Positions 29,099-37,943 of a stretch of DNA of 64,000 nucleotides are shown here, in pieces; positions within the stretch are counted from its first letter, which is position 1, and each line of letters starts with the position of its first letter. The position numbers were made by a program, and so were the translations under genes. This DNA is from Pseudomonas leptonychotis (GTDB lineage Bacteria > Pseudomonadota > Gammaproteobacteria > Pseudomonadales > Pseudomonadaceae): the NCBI RefSeq assembly GCF_004920405.1, contig NZ_RFLV01000001.1:1922001-1986000 (forward strand), in the 5' to 3' direction. The notes below the pieces were generated by a model that saw only the letters and a list, made by a program, of their open reading frames with translations, did not search any database and was not told the origin of the DNA.

Positions 29099-30340
29099 AT
29101 GAGCCAAGTTGCTTTCACCCTCGAACAAGCCGCCGTGATCGGGGCGGGCACCATGGGCCGCGGTATTGTCATGAGCCTGGCCAACGCTGGGATTCAGGTG
29201 TTATGGCTGGATAACAATCCGCAGATGCTCGATCAGGCCATGAGCGTGGTCGCCGAGACCAATGCCCATAACCTCAAGCTTGGCCGCATCAGCGCCGAGC
29301 AGGCGGCGGCGCGCCTGGCTTGCGTGACCCCGGTGGGCGATTACGCGGCGCTGGCGGATGCCGACCTGGTGATCGAGGCGGTGTACGAGAACCTCGAACT
29401 CAAGCAGCAGATCTTCCGCACGTTGGACGTCACCTTGAAGCCGGGCGCGATCCTGGCCAGCAACACCTCTGCACTGGACATCGACGCGATTGCTGCCGTC
29501 ACTCAGCGCCCTGAGCAGGTGCTGGGCCTGCACTTCTTCAGCCCGGCGCACATCATGAAACTGCTGGAAATTGTGCGCGGCGCCAAGACTGCACCGGCGG
29601 TGCTGGATGCGGCCGTGGCACTGGGCCGGCGTATCGGCAAGGTCAGCGTGGTGGCCGGCAACTGCGACGGCTTTATCGGCAACCGCATGCTGCACACCTA
29701 CGTGCGTGAGGCGCGCATGCTGCTGCTCGAAGGGGCATACCCGCATCAAGTGGATGCCGCACTGCAGGGGTTTGGTTTCGCCATGGGCCCGTTCCGCATG
29801 TACGACGTGGTCGGGATTGATCTTGAATGGCGCGCTCGCGAGCTGGCGGGCAAGGGCCAGGATGATCCTGCGGTGCAGGTGGATAACCGCCTCTGCGGCC
29901 TCGGCCGTTTCGGTCAGAAGGCGCGCATGGGTTATTACCGCTACGCCGAAGGCAGCCGCCAGGCCGAGCACGATCCCGAGGTGGATGCGCTGGTGCTGCA
30001 AGTGTCCGAGCAGCTTGGGTTTAGCCGCCGCGAGATTGGCCCCGAGGAAATCCTTGAGCGCTGCTTGCTGGCGCTGGTTAATGAGGGCGCAAAAATCCTT
30101 GAAGAAAACATCGCCGCTAACAGCCATGACATCGACCTGGTCTACCTAAACGGCTACGGTTTCCCGGCGGAAAAAGGCGGGCCGATGAGCTGGGCCGATA
30201 GTCAGGGCGCGGCGGGCATCCTCGGCCGTTTGCAGAACCTGCAACGCCACTTTGGCAGCCATTGGCAGCCGGCTGCACTGATTGAAACGCTGGCCAGCAG
30301 TGGCCAGCGCTTTGCTGATGTGCAAGAGGAGCGGGTATGA
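29099..30340 (+). CDS. 3-hydroxyacyl-CoA dehydrogenase
   Basis: 413 residues, the dehydrogenase half of FadB without the hydratase domain. Rossmann motif VIGAGTMGRGI near residue 14, then NTSALDIDAIA, the catalytic His region LGLHFFSPAHIMKLLEIV and the two C-terminal helical 3HCDH domains (the first with GFIGNRML and GFAMGPFRMYDVVGID). Oxidises L-3-hydroxyacyl-CoA with NAD+. First gene of an operon whose members overlap or lie close; ATGA overlap with the next gene. Confidence 0.93.
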   Translation: MSQVAFTLEQAAVIGAGTMGRGIVMSLANAGIQVLWLDNNPQMLDQAMSVVAETNAHNLKLGRISAEQAAARLACVTPVGDYAALADADLVIEAVYENLELKQQIFRTLDVTLKPGAILASNTSALDIDAIAAVTQRPEQVLGLHFFSPAHIMKLLEIVRGAKTAPAVLDAAVALGRRIGKVSVVAGNCDGFIGNRMLHTYVREARMLLLEGAYPHQVDAALQGFGFAMGPFRMYDVVGIDLEWRARELAGKGQDDPAVQVDNRLCGLGRFGQKARMGYYRYAEGSRQAEHDPEVDALVLQVSEQLGFSRREIGPEEILERCLLALVNEGAKILEENIAANSHDIDLVYLNGYGFPAEKGGPMSWADSQGAAGILGRLQNLQRHFGSHWQPAALIETLASSGQRFADVQEERV

Positions 30341-32127
30341 GCTATCAGGCCCCGCTGCGTGACATGCGTTTCGTCCTGCATGAATTGTTCGATATCAGTG
30401 GCCATTGCGCGCTGCTCGGCAACGGCCTCGACCGTGAGTTGATCGACGGCGTGTTGCAAGAGGGCGCGCGCTACACCGCCGAGGTGGTGGCACCGCTCAA
30501 CCGCAACAGCGACGAACAAGGTTGCCTGTTGCGTGATGGCCAAGTAAGCACCCCGGATGGCTTTGCCGAGGCTTATCAGCAGTATGTGGATAACGGCTGG
30601 GCGAGCATGACCGGGCCGAGCGAGTACGGTGGCCAGGCGCTGCCGCAGATGCTCGCGTGCAACTTCCACGAGATGCTAATGGGCGCATCGTTGTCGTTCC
30701 GGGTGTATTCCGGGCTGACTGAAGGCGCGGTGCTGGCGCTGTACAAACACGGTAGCGAGGCGCTCAAGGGCGCCTATCTGGAAAAGCTGGTCAGCGGCCA
30801 GTGGACTGGCACCATGTGCCTGACTGAACCGCAGGCTGGCACCGACCTGGCCTTGTTGCGCACCAAGGCCGAGGCGCAGGCGGACGGCAGCTACAAGGTT
30901 AGCGGCAGCAAGATTTTTATCAGCGGTGGCGAGCAGGATCTGTCGGAAAATATCATCCACCTGGTGCTGGCGCGTCTGCCGGATGCGCCAGCCGGGGTGA
31001 AGGGCATCTCTCTGTTGTTGGTGCCGAAATTTATCGCCGCTGCCGACGGCACGCCAGGCCAGCGTAACGCGCTGTCTTGCGGCGCCATTGAGCACAAGAT
31101 GGGCATCAAGGGCGCGTCGACCTGCGTGATGAACTTCGACGGTGCCACCGGCTGGCTGCTCGGCGAAGCTAATCAGGGCCTGGCGGGTATGTTCACCATG
31201 ATGAACGACGCGCGTTTTCAGGTCGGTTTGCAGGGCCTGGGCATCGGCGAGGCGGCTTTTCAGGGCGCGCTGCGTTATGCCCGCGAGCGCTTGCAGTCGC
31301 GGGCGTTGAGCGGGCCGGCGGAACCGGGCAAGGCGGCTGACCCGATCATCCACCACCCGGATGTGCGGCGCATGCTGCTGACCCAAAAGAGCCTGGTCGA
31401 GGGCAGCCGCATGCTCGCCGTGTATTGCGCGCGTCAGCTCGACCTCGAACACGGCCACCCCGATGCCTCCGCGCGCAAGGCCGCCGGTAAACGCGCGGCG
31501 CTGCTGATCCCCATCGTCAAAGCCTTCTTTACCGACATGGGCCAGGAAGTCGCCAGCCATGCGGTGCAGGTCTACGTCGGGCACGGTTTTATCCGCGAGT
31601 GGGGCATCGAGCAGCTGATGCGCGACAGCCGTATCACTCAGTTGTATGAAGGCACCAACGGCATTCAGGCGCTGGACTATATCCGTCGCAAGGTGCTCGG
31701 CGACGGTGGCGCCGAACTGTCGTCGCTGCAGGCCGAACTCAGCGAGCTGTGTGATGCCCACGTAGCGCGCCCGGCACTGGCAGCTCTGGCCACAACTGTA
31801 CAAAGCCGTCTGGGTGAATGGCGCGAGCTTAGCGCCGAGGTGATTGCCGCCAGCCAGCGCGACGTGCAGGAGATTGGCGCGACCTCGGTGGATTTTCTCC
31901 AGTATTCGGCCTATGTGCTGCTGGCCGGCTTCTGGCTGCAGGCGGCGGCGCGGGCGCAGGATGCCTTGGAGTCCGCGGCAGGCGAGCCCGCTTTTTATCA
32001 GGCCAAGTTGCAGTCAGCTGACTTTTACCTGCGTCGTGTGTTGCCGCGCGCCAGCAGCCACCGTGAGGCACTGCTGGGCGGTGCCACGTGCCTAATGGTT
32101 ATGGATGAGGCGAGTTTCGCTTTCTGA
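30337..32127 (+). CDS. Acyl-CoA dehydrogenase (C-terminal-extended type)
   Basis: 596 residues, FAD-dependent, forms trans-2-enoyl-CoA. Visible are the N-terminal helical part with GWASMTGPSEYGGQALP, the FAD/substrate strand MCLTEPQAGTDLALL, SGSKIFISGGEQD, the C-terminal helical domain and the catalytic-base region ITQLYEGTNGIQALDYI (Glu). A further domain of about 120 residues follows, as in the larger acyl-CoA dehydrogenases acting in Pseudomonas beta-oxidation. It is coupled to the 3-hydroxyacyl-CoA dehydrogenase; electron acceptor would be ETF. Confidence 0.93.
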   Translation: MSYQAPLRDMRFVLHELFDISGHCALLGNGLDRELIDGVLQEGARYTAEVVAPLNRNSDEQGCLLRDGQVSTPDGFAEAYQQYVDNGWASMTGPSEYGGQALPQMLACNFHEMLMGASLSFRVYSGLTEGAVLALYKHGSEALKGAYLEKLVSGQWTGTMCLTEPQAGTDLALLRTKAEAQADGSYKVSGSKIFISGGEQDLSENIIHLVLARLPDAPAGVKGISLLLVPKFIAAADGTPGQRNALSCGAIEHKMGIKGASTCVMNFDGATGWLLGEANQGLAGMFTMMNDARFQVGLQGLGIGEAAFQGALRYARERLQSRALSGPAEPGKAADPIIHHPDVRRMLLTQKSLVEGSRMLAVYCARQLDLEHGHPDASARKAAGKRAALLIPIVKAFFTDMGQEVASHAVQVYVGHGFIREWGIEQLMRDSRITQLYEGTNGIQALDYIRRKVLGDGGAELSSLQAELSELCDAHVARPALAALATTVQSRLGEWRELSAEVIAASQRDVQEIGATSVDFLQYSAYVLLAGFWLQAAARAQDALESAAGEPAFYQAKLQSADFYLRRVLPRASSHREALLGGATCLMVMDEASFAF

Positions 32128-32182
32128 GGCGCGTAGGATGAGCCGTATACGCGTGCAACCTAAGACATCAAGAGGACGCTCC

Positions 32183-33346
32183 ATGCTGCCCTTTAGTTTT
32201 GCCACCACCGCGCAGATTCTCTGCGAAATCGGCGCCTCTCAGCGTCTGGCTGATCTGTGCCGTGAACGCGGCGCGCAGCGGGTGCTGATCGTCACCGACC
32301 CTGGCATTAGCAAGCTTGGGCTGCTCGACGAGGTGCTGGCGGGCTTTACTCGTGCTGGCTTGAGCGTCGAGGTATTCGATCAGGTGGTGGCCGACCCGCC
32401 CGAGACGATTCTGCTCGCTGCAGTGGCGCAGGCCCAGGCACTCAAGGCCGAATTGATTGTCGGTTTTGGCGGCGGCAGCTCGATGGATGTGGCCAAGCTG
32501 GTGGCCTTGCTAGCGCACCCCGAGTGCAGTCAGGCGCTGGTGGACATCTATGGCGTCGGTAATGCTCGGGGTCAGCGTTTGCCGCTGTTTCTAGTGCCGA
32601 CCACTGCCGGTACTGGCTCGGAAGTCACGCAGATTTCCATCATCACCACCGGTGCCACCACCAAGATGGGCGTGGTATCGCCGTTGCTGCTGCCTGATTT
32701 AGCGATACTGGATGCCGAGTTGACCCTCGGTTTGCCGGCGGCCGTAACGGCGGCAACCGGCATCGACGCCATGGTGCATGCGATCGAGGCGTACACCAGC
32801 AAGCTCAAGAAGAACCCGCTGTCTGACCTGCTCGCACGTGAAGCATTGCGCCTGCTCGCCGCCAATCTGGATGAAGTGGTGAACAATGGCGGCAACCGCG
32901 AGGCGCGCCAGGCCATGCTGCTCGGCTCCTGCCTGGCCGGGCAGGCGTTTGCTAACGCGCCGGTGGCGGCGGTGCATGCCCTGGCGTATCCGCTGGGTGG
33001 GCATTTCCATATTCCTCACGGCTTGAGCAACGCGCTGGTGCTGCCCCATGTACTGGGCTTTAACGCCCGTTCGGCTGCACCCTTGTATGCCGAGTTGGCG
33101 CCGTTGGTGCTGGGTGACGCGTTGCGCGCCGGCAGCGAGCTGGAGCAGACCGAGCAACTGATTGGCGCGCTGGCTGATTTCAGTGTGCGCAGTGGCTTGC
33201 CGACCCGTTTGCGTGATGCGGGGGTGCCTGAGTCCATGTTGCCGACCCTGGCCCGCGATGCCATGCAGCAGCAACGTCTGTTGGTGAATAATCCGCGGGA
33301 AATGACCGAGGCGCATGCCCTGGCGATTTACCAAGTGGCCTATTGA
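32183..33346 (+). CDS. Iron-containing alcohol dehydrogenase
   Basis: 387 residues, group III alcohol dehydrogenase. NAD-binding GFGGGSSMDVAKLVALL, the metal-ligand Asp region ILDAELTLGLP, and the His-rich iron site in VHALAYPLGGHFHIPHGLSNALVLPHVLGFN are all present. It would interconvert an alcohol or hydroxyacid with the aldehyde or ketone; the substrate is unknown. The start at 32183 (MLPFSFATTAQ) follows AGAGGACG and leaves a 55-bp gap after the acyl-CoA dehydrogenase. Same operon by spacing. Confidence 0.9.
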   Translation: MLPFSFATTAQILCEIGASQRLADLCRERGAQRVLIVTDPGISKLGLLDEVLAGFTRAGLSVEVFDQVVADPPETILLAAVAQAQALKAELIVGFGGGSSMDVAKLVALLAHPECSQALVDIYGVGNARGQRLPLFLVPTTAGTGSEVTQISIITTGATTKMGVVSPLLLPDLAILDAELTLGLPAAVTAATGIDAMVHAIEAYTSKLKKNPLSDLLAREALRLLAANLDEVVNNGGNREARQAMLLGSCLAGQAFANAPVAAVHALAYPLGGHFHIPHGLSNALVLPHVLGFNARSAAPLYAELAPLVLGDALRAGSELEQTEQLIGALADFSVRSGLPTRLRDAGVPESMLPTLARDAMQQQRLLVNNPREMTEAHALAIYQVAY

Positions 33347-33354
33347 GGCCATGG

Positions 33355-33411
33355 CGCGGCTAAAGCCTCTCCCACAACCGCGCCTCGGTCGTGGGAGGGG
33401 CTTTAGCCGCG
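33355..33411. repeat. REP doublet (REPIN) 1
   Basis: Two REP halves in inverted orientation: CGCGGCTAAAGCCTCTCCCAC (33355-33375) and its complement with one mismatch at 33391-33411, separated by 15 bp. Same core as the repeats at 39.5 and 41.8 kb. Intergenic, 8 bp after the dehydrogenase stop. Confidence 0.88.
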
Positions 33412-33504
33412 ATTGGCGATCAGCGCGCCACTGAAATTCATGGGCAAGCCAGCTCCTAAAAAAGCCGGGATGCGTGTGTTTCCCGCTAACCGCAAGGACC
33501 CCTA

Positions 33505-33948
33505 ATGAGCCAACCTCAACACTTGCGTGACGACTACCGCCATTTCCAGCCGATTACCACGCGCTGGCACGACAACGATGTTTATGGCCATGTGAATAAC
33601 GTCACCTATTACAGCTTCTTCGACAGTGCGGTGAACACCTACCTGATCGAAGTTGGCGGCCTGGATATTCATAACGGCAACGTGGTGGGGTTTGTGGTCA
33701 GTTCAAGCTGCGACTACTTCGCCTCCATCGCTTTCCCCGACGCTATCGAGGTTGGCTTGCGCGTTGGCAAGTTGGGTAACAGCTCGGTGCAATACGAGCT
33801 GGCGGTGTTCAAGGCGGGTGAGGATGAAGCCTGTGCGGCAGGGCGCTTCGTACATGTCTTCGTCGACCGCAGCAACAATCGCCCGGTAAGTATTCCCGAG
33901 GTCTTGCGCGCGGCGCTGATGCGGCTGTTGATAGAGCCTGCCGCGTAG
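33505..33948 (+). CDS. Acyl-CoA thioesterase (4-hydroxybenzoyl-CoA thioesterase fold)
   Basis: 147 residues, single hotdog domain. The signature ITTRWHDNDVYGHVNNVTYYSFFDSA carries the catalytic Asp and the GHVNN turn of the YbgC/4HBT group. It would release free acid from an acyl-CoA and so fits the end of the acyl-CoA operon, from which a REP doublet separates it. ATG preceded by AAGGACC. A strong terminator follows at 34013. Confidence 0.88.
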   Translation: MSQPQHLRDDYRHFQPITTRWHDNDVYGHVNNVTYYSFFDSAVNTYLIEVGGLDIHNGNVVGFVVSSSCDYFASIAFPDAIEVGLRVGKLGNSSVQYELAVFKAGEDEACAAGRFVHVFVDRSNNRPVSIPEVLRAALMRLLIEPAA

Positions 33949-34012
33949 ACGAAGCGTTACGCTGCAGTCGCGGCTCAAGTCGCTGGCGCAAAGTGTTAAT
34001 CGCCGGACAAAG

Positions 34013-34039
34013 AAAAGCCGCGGTTAAGCGGCTTTTTTT
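34013..34039. terminator. Bidirectional terminator between thioesterase and glycine-zipper genes
   Basis: Stem AAAAGCCGC / GCGGCTTTT with a 6-nt loop, A-run on the left and T-run on the right, placed between two convergent genes, so it can stop transcription from both sides. Confidence 0.85.
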
Positions 34040-34055
34040 CATCAACAATCAGCAC

Positions 34056-34481
34056 TCAGTGGTGTTTGTGCTTTTTATGCTTCTTGTGTTTTTTGCCGTG
34101 GGAGTGGCCGCCGTCGCGCTCGTTACCACCGGCATACTCATTGGCCAGTGCACCACCTGCCGCGCCGCCGAGGCCTGCGCCGATGAGCGATCCAGTGCTG
34201 CCGCCCATTTTGTCGCCGAGCACCGAACCACCGGCGGCACCCAGTCCACCACCCAGCGCCGCTTCGGTTTTGTTGCCGTCACGCGCGGTGATCACACCGC
34301 CCGCCGCCCCACCGAGCCCCGCACCAATCGCCGCGCCGGTGCTGCCACCGACTTGTTGGCCGATCACGTTCCCCGCAACGCCGCCGAGGCCGCTGCCAAT
34401 GGCGACTTTGCCGGTATCGCCGGCGAAGGCCAGTGAAGAGGTCAGGGCGCTAATTAACAGCGCAGAAAATAATGTACGCAT
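34056..34481 (-). CDS. Glycine-zipper outer-envelope protein with His/Lys-rich tail
   Basis: 141 residues. Signal peptide MRTLFSALLISALTSSLAFA, then three Gly-zipper segments (GSGLGGVAGNVIGQQVGGSTGAAIGAG-type, residues 28-110) like those of SlyB/Rcp-type proteins that insert in membranes. The C-terminus ends in an unusual string of His and Lys (HSHGKKHKKHKKHKHH), a possible metal- or nucleic-acid-binding tail. Membrane topology cannot be settled. Promoter region upstream holds a palindrome at 34555. Confidence 0.82.
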   Translation of the reverse strand: MRTLFSALLISALTSSLAFAGDTGKVAIGSGLGGVAGNVIGQQVGGSTGAAIGAGLGGAAGGVITARDGNKTEAALGGGLGAAGGSVLGDKMGGSTGSLIGAGLGGAAGGALANEYAGGNERDGGHSHGKKHKKHKKHKHH

Positions 34482-34554
34482 AGGGCAGACCTTCTTAGCT
34501 AAATGGGCATGCGAAATTTAAGTTGCTGATTTTTTAAGGGCAACACATTCGCAC

Positions 34555-34580
34555 CGTGATCACACGTTAGTGTGACCACG
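34555..34580. promoter_or_regulatory. Palindrome upstream of the glycine-zipper gene
   Basis: CGTGATCACAC and GTGTGACCACG are inverted around a 4-nt spacer with one mismatch, in the gap between the oxidoreductase end and the glycine-zipper start (about 74 bp before its ATG). No T-run follows. An operator for a dimeric regulator is possible; a terminator hairpin of the fdh operon is the alternative. Confidence 0.4.
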
Positions 34581-34659
34581 GCATAGGCTTAGAGGTCATT
34601 TCGATGGAAAAAGTCCCTGCCACCGGTCGAATTTGTGATTGTCGCGCCAGCGCAACGCT

Positions 34660-36981
34660 TTACAGGATGCGCGCCTCGGCTTGGCTGGCCTCTAGGCGGA
34701 TGGCGATGTACTTCGAGGTGGGGGTGAAACTGCCTTCACCGTAGCTAGCCAATGGCACCAAGGGATTGGCTTCTGGGTAGTAGGCGGCGGCCTGGCCGGC
34801 GGGAATGTCGAAGGCCAGCAGGGTGAAACCGGCGACCTTACGTTCAATGCCATCATCCCAGATTGAGTGAATGTCGACCTTCTGTCCCGGCTGGAAGCCT
34901 AAGCGCAGGATGTCGGCTTCGTTGGCAAACAGCACTTGGCGCTGGCCCTTGACCCCGCGGTAGCGATCATCCAAGCCGTAGATGGTGGTGTTGTACTGAT
35001 CATGGGAGCGCAGGGTTTGCAGGATCAGGTCCGGTGTCTGTCCGCTGTTGCGCACCTGTGCGGGCAGCAGGTCTGCGGGCAGCGGGTTGGCCTTGAAGTT
35101 GGCTTTTTTGCTGGGAGTGAGCCAGCGCCGTTCGGCCACCGCATTACCCAGGTAGAAGCCACCAGGGTGTTGCAGGCGCTGGTTGAAATCGCTGAAGCCA
35201 GGAATGGTCTCGGCAATCAGCACGCGGATGCGCTGGTAATCGGCAATCAACGCGTCCCACTCCACCGGGTGGTCGCCCAGGGTGGCTTTGGCAATACCGG
35301 CGATGATCGCCGGCTCCGAGCGCATCTGGGGCGACAGCGGTTCGAGTTGGCCGTAGGAGGCGTGGATCATGCTGAATGAGTCCTCCACGGTCACTGCTTG
35401 CGGGCCACCAACCTGGTGGTCTATATCGGTACGGCCCAGGCACGGCAAGATCAGCGCGTCGCTGCCGGTGGTTAGGTGGCTGCGGTTGAGTTTGGTGCTG
35501 ATCTGCACGGTCAGTGCGCAGCGGCTCAGTGCTAGATGGCTGCGTGGGCTGTCCGGGGTGGCTTGTGCGAAGTTGCCGCCCAGGCCGATAAACACCTTGG
35601 CCTGACCATCGAGCATGGCGTTGATCGCCTCGATGGTGTTGTGACCCTGCGCGCGCGGCACTTGGAATTTAAAGCGCTGCTGCAGTGCATCGAGAAAGGC
35701 CGTGGTGGGCCGCTCATTAATGCCCATGGTGCGATCGCCCTGCACGTTACTGTGGCCGCGCACCGGGCACAGACCAGCACCGGGTCGGCCGAGGTTGCCG
35801 CGCAGCAGCTGCAGGTTGACGATTTCCTGGATGGTCGCCACCGAGTTGTGGTGCTGGGTAATGCCCATGGCCCAGCAGATGATCACCCGCTCGGCGCGGC
35901 GGTAGAGCAAGGCGGCGTGCTGCAAGTCATCCAGGCTCAGCCCGGATTGTTCGATCAGCGAGTCCCAGCTGCTGGCATCAAGCAACGCCAGGTAGCCGTT
36001 CACACCGTCGGTGTGCTCGGCAATAAACGCCAGATCAAAGACGGCCGGCTCGCCCTTGGCCAGCGCTTCGCGGTGCCATTGCAGGAGGAATTTGGCCATG
36101 CCGCGCAAAGCCGCCAGGTCACCGCCCAAGGCGGGACGGAAGAAGGCGGTATTCAGGGGTTCGGAGCCGTTGGTGAGCATTTCAAGGGCATGTTGCGGAT
36201 GCTGAAAACGTTCCAGGCCGCGCTCTTTCAGCGGGTTGAAGCACACCACTTGAGCGCCGCGCTTTACCGCCTCGCGCAGGGGTTCGAGCATGCGCGGGTG
36301 GTTGGTGCCAGGGTTCTGCCCGAGCACGAAAATCGCGTCGCTGTGTTCGAAGTCGGCGAAGGTGACGCTGCCTTTGCCCACGCCGACGCTCTGGCCGAGG
36401 GCCACGCCGCTGGCTTCGTGGCACATGTTGGAACAGTCGGGGAAGTTGTTGCTGCCAAAGGCGCGCACGAACAGCTGATACAGGTAAGCCGCCTCGTTGC
36501 TGGCGCGGCCCGAAGTATAGAACTCCGCCTGATTGGGGCTCTCTAGCTGTTTCAAGTGCTCGGCGATCAGGTTAAATGCAGCGTCCCAACTGATCGGTAG
36601 GTAATGATCGCTAGCCGCGTCATAGCGCATCGGCTCGGTCAGGCGGCCCTGGTATTCAAGCCAATAATCGCTCTGCTCGCGCAGTTGGCTGACGCTATAG
36701 CGGGCGAAGAAGGTGGCATCCACGCGGCGTTTGGTGGCTTCCCAGTTGACTGCCTTGGCGCCGTTCTCACAGAACTTGATGTGGCCGTCTTTCGGCGAGT
36801 CGCCCCAGGCGCAACCCGGGCAATCGAAGCCGCCGTGCTGATTGGTCTTGAGCAAGGCGCGGAGGTTTTTGAACGGCTGCTTACTGTCCAGCCAGAAGTG
36901 CGTCACGCTGCGTAGCGCGCCCCAGCCAGCGGCGGCCCCTTTGTAGGGTTGGTAGCGCGGCTTGATCGGTTGCAGGCTCAT
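34660..36981 (-). CDS. FdhF/YdeP family molybdopterin oxidoreductase
   Basis: 773 residues, formate-dehydrogenase-alpha-like. Near the N-terminus cysteines C54, C57 and C71 (CPGCAWG...FCENG) form a probable iron-sulfur site; SNMCHEASGVALGQSVGVGKGSV, LGQNPGTNHPRMLEPLREA and GHSNVQGDRTMGI are molybdopterin-binding segments, and the C-terminal domain contains RSHDQYNTTIYGLDDRYRGVKGQRQVLFANEADI. No UGA selenocysteine codon is seen. The start at 36981 is in a 4-bp overlap with fdhD, whose product activates such enzymes. Substrate unknown; formate or acid-stress roles are family suggestions. Confidence 0.9.
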   Translation of the reverse strand: MSLQPIKPRYQPYKGAAAGWGALRSVTHFWLDSKQPFKNLRALLKTNQHGGFDCPGCAWGDSPKDGHIKFCENGAKAVNWEATKRRVDATFFARYSVSQLREQSDYWLEYQGRLTEPMRYDAASDHYLPISWDAAFNLIAEHLKQLESPNQAEFYTSGRASNEAAYLYQLFVRAFGSNNFPDCSNMCHEASGVALGQSVGVGKGSVTFADFEHSDAIFVLGQNPGTNHPRMLEPLREAVKRGAQVVCFNPLKERGLERFQHPQHALEMLTNGSEPLNTAFFRPALGGDLAALRGMAKFLLQWHREALAKGEPAVFDLAFIAEHTDGVNGYLALLDASSWDSLIEQSGLSLDDLQHAALLYRRAERVIICWAMGITQHHNSVATIQEIVNLQLLRGNLGRPGAGLCPVRGHSNVQGDRTMGINERPTTAFLDALQQRFKFQVPRAQGHNTIEAINAMLDGQAKVFIGLGGNFAQATPDSPRSHLALSRCALTVQISTKLNRSHLTTGSDALILPCLGRTDIDHQVGGPQAVTVEDSFSMIHASYGQLEPLSPQMRSEPAIIAGIAKATLGDHPVEWDALIADYQRIRVLIAETIPGFSDFNQRLQHPGGFYLGNAVAERRWLTPSKKANFKANPLPADLLPAQVRNSGQTPDLILQTLRSHDQYNTTIYGLDDRYRGVKGQRQVLFANEADILRLGFQPGQKVDIHSIWDDGIERKVAGFTLLAFDIPAGQAAAYYPEANPLVPLASYGEGSFTPTSKYIAIRLEASQAEARIL

Positions 36982-37823
36982 GAACGGGCGACTCCGGGCG
37001 CGGCTGCCGGGCTGTACACCCGTGGCGCGCTTTGCTGGGGCAGGTGGATCAGGTTGAGGTTGTGCTGACGTGCCCATTGCACGCTCAGGCTGGTCGGCGC
37101 TGACAGGCTGACCAGGGTGCCGATACCGGCGCGCAGCGCCTTATGGATCAGCTCCAGACTGCAGCGGCTGGTGACCACGGCAAAGCCCTGGCGCAGGTCT
37201 TCACCGTCGCGGTGCAGGGCACCGAGCAACTTGTCGAGAGCGTTATGCCGGCCGATGTCTTCGCGGCACAGGCGGATCTGCCCTTGAGCATCGACAAACA
37301 GCGCCGCATGCACGGCGCCGCTGTGACGGGCCATGGTTTGTACGCTTTGAATACGTTGGCGCAGCCCCTGCAGGTGGCCCGGTGCTGGCAGCGGGCTGGG
37401 TGGTAGGTTTTGCAGGTGTGGCAGTGCCTGCTCTAGCGCTTCCACCCCGCAGAGGCCGCAGCCACTATTACCGGCTAAGGTGCGGCGCTGTCGTTTGAGT
37501 GCCCAGAACGCGCGGTTGCTGACCTGCACGTCGGCGCTGATGGCGTTGTCATGTTGCTGGAGACTGATGTCGTAGATCTCATCGAAGCTGTCGATCAGGC
37601 CGGCGCTCAGGCTGAAACCGTAGATAAAGTCCTCAAGGTCGCTGGGCGAAACCATCATCACGCTGTGGCTGATGCCGTTGTAACTGATCGCCAGGGCTGT
37701 CTCGCTGGCCAGCGCTGCAGCGCCGTCCTGCTGGCTATCTGCCAGTTCGACATAGCTGTAGGTGGGCGCTGGCAGTAATGTCGGCGCGCTGGTGGGCGGG
37801 CTGGTGGGCGCGTGGCGTGACAT
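36978..37823 (-). CDS. fdhD: Formate dehydrogenase sulfurtransferase FdhD
   Basis: 281 residues. FdhD takes sulfur from a cysteine desulfurase and passes it to the Mo-bis-MGD cofactor. The loop with C122-x-x-C125 (GNSGCGLCGVEAL) is present, as are CREDIGRHNALDKLLGA and VTSRCSLELIHKALRAG. Thr/Pro-rich N-terminal 20 residues are probably disordered. ATG at 37823 is used; a TTG two codons earlier is possible. Coupled to the FdhF-like gene, making a two-gene unit. Confidence 0.93.
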   Translation of the reverse strand: MSRHAPTSPPTSAPTLLPAPTYSYVELADSQQDGAAALASETALAISYNGISHSVMMVSPSDLEDFIYGFSLSAGLIDSFDEIYDISLQQHDNAISADVQVSNRAFWALKRQRRTLAGNSGCGLCGVEALEQALPHLQNLPPSPLPAPGHLQGLRQRIQSVQTMARHSGAVHAALFVDAQGQIRLCREDIGRHNALDKLLGALHRDGEDLRQGFAVVTSRCSLELIHKALRAGIGTLVSLSAPTSLSVQWARQHNLNLIHLPQQSAPRVYSPAAAPGVARS

Positions 37824-37943
37824 GAGCAAGGCTTCCCGGCACGGAGTGATGGGGCCAGCCTAGGCCGCTGTGGCGGGTGCGTCTAATCGCTGTTACCGAT
37901 CTAGTGATCGATGCTGTCTATCAAGGCTTCAAGTGCGGGCATT

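Noticed and set aside
34660..36981. Selenocysteine formate dehydrogenase
   Set aside because: The frame is open without an internal UGA and the protein fits the FdhF/YdeP branch that does not need selenium.
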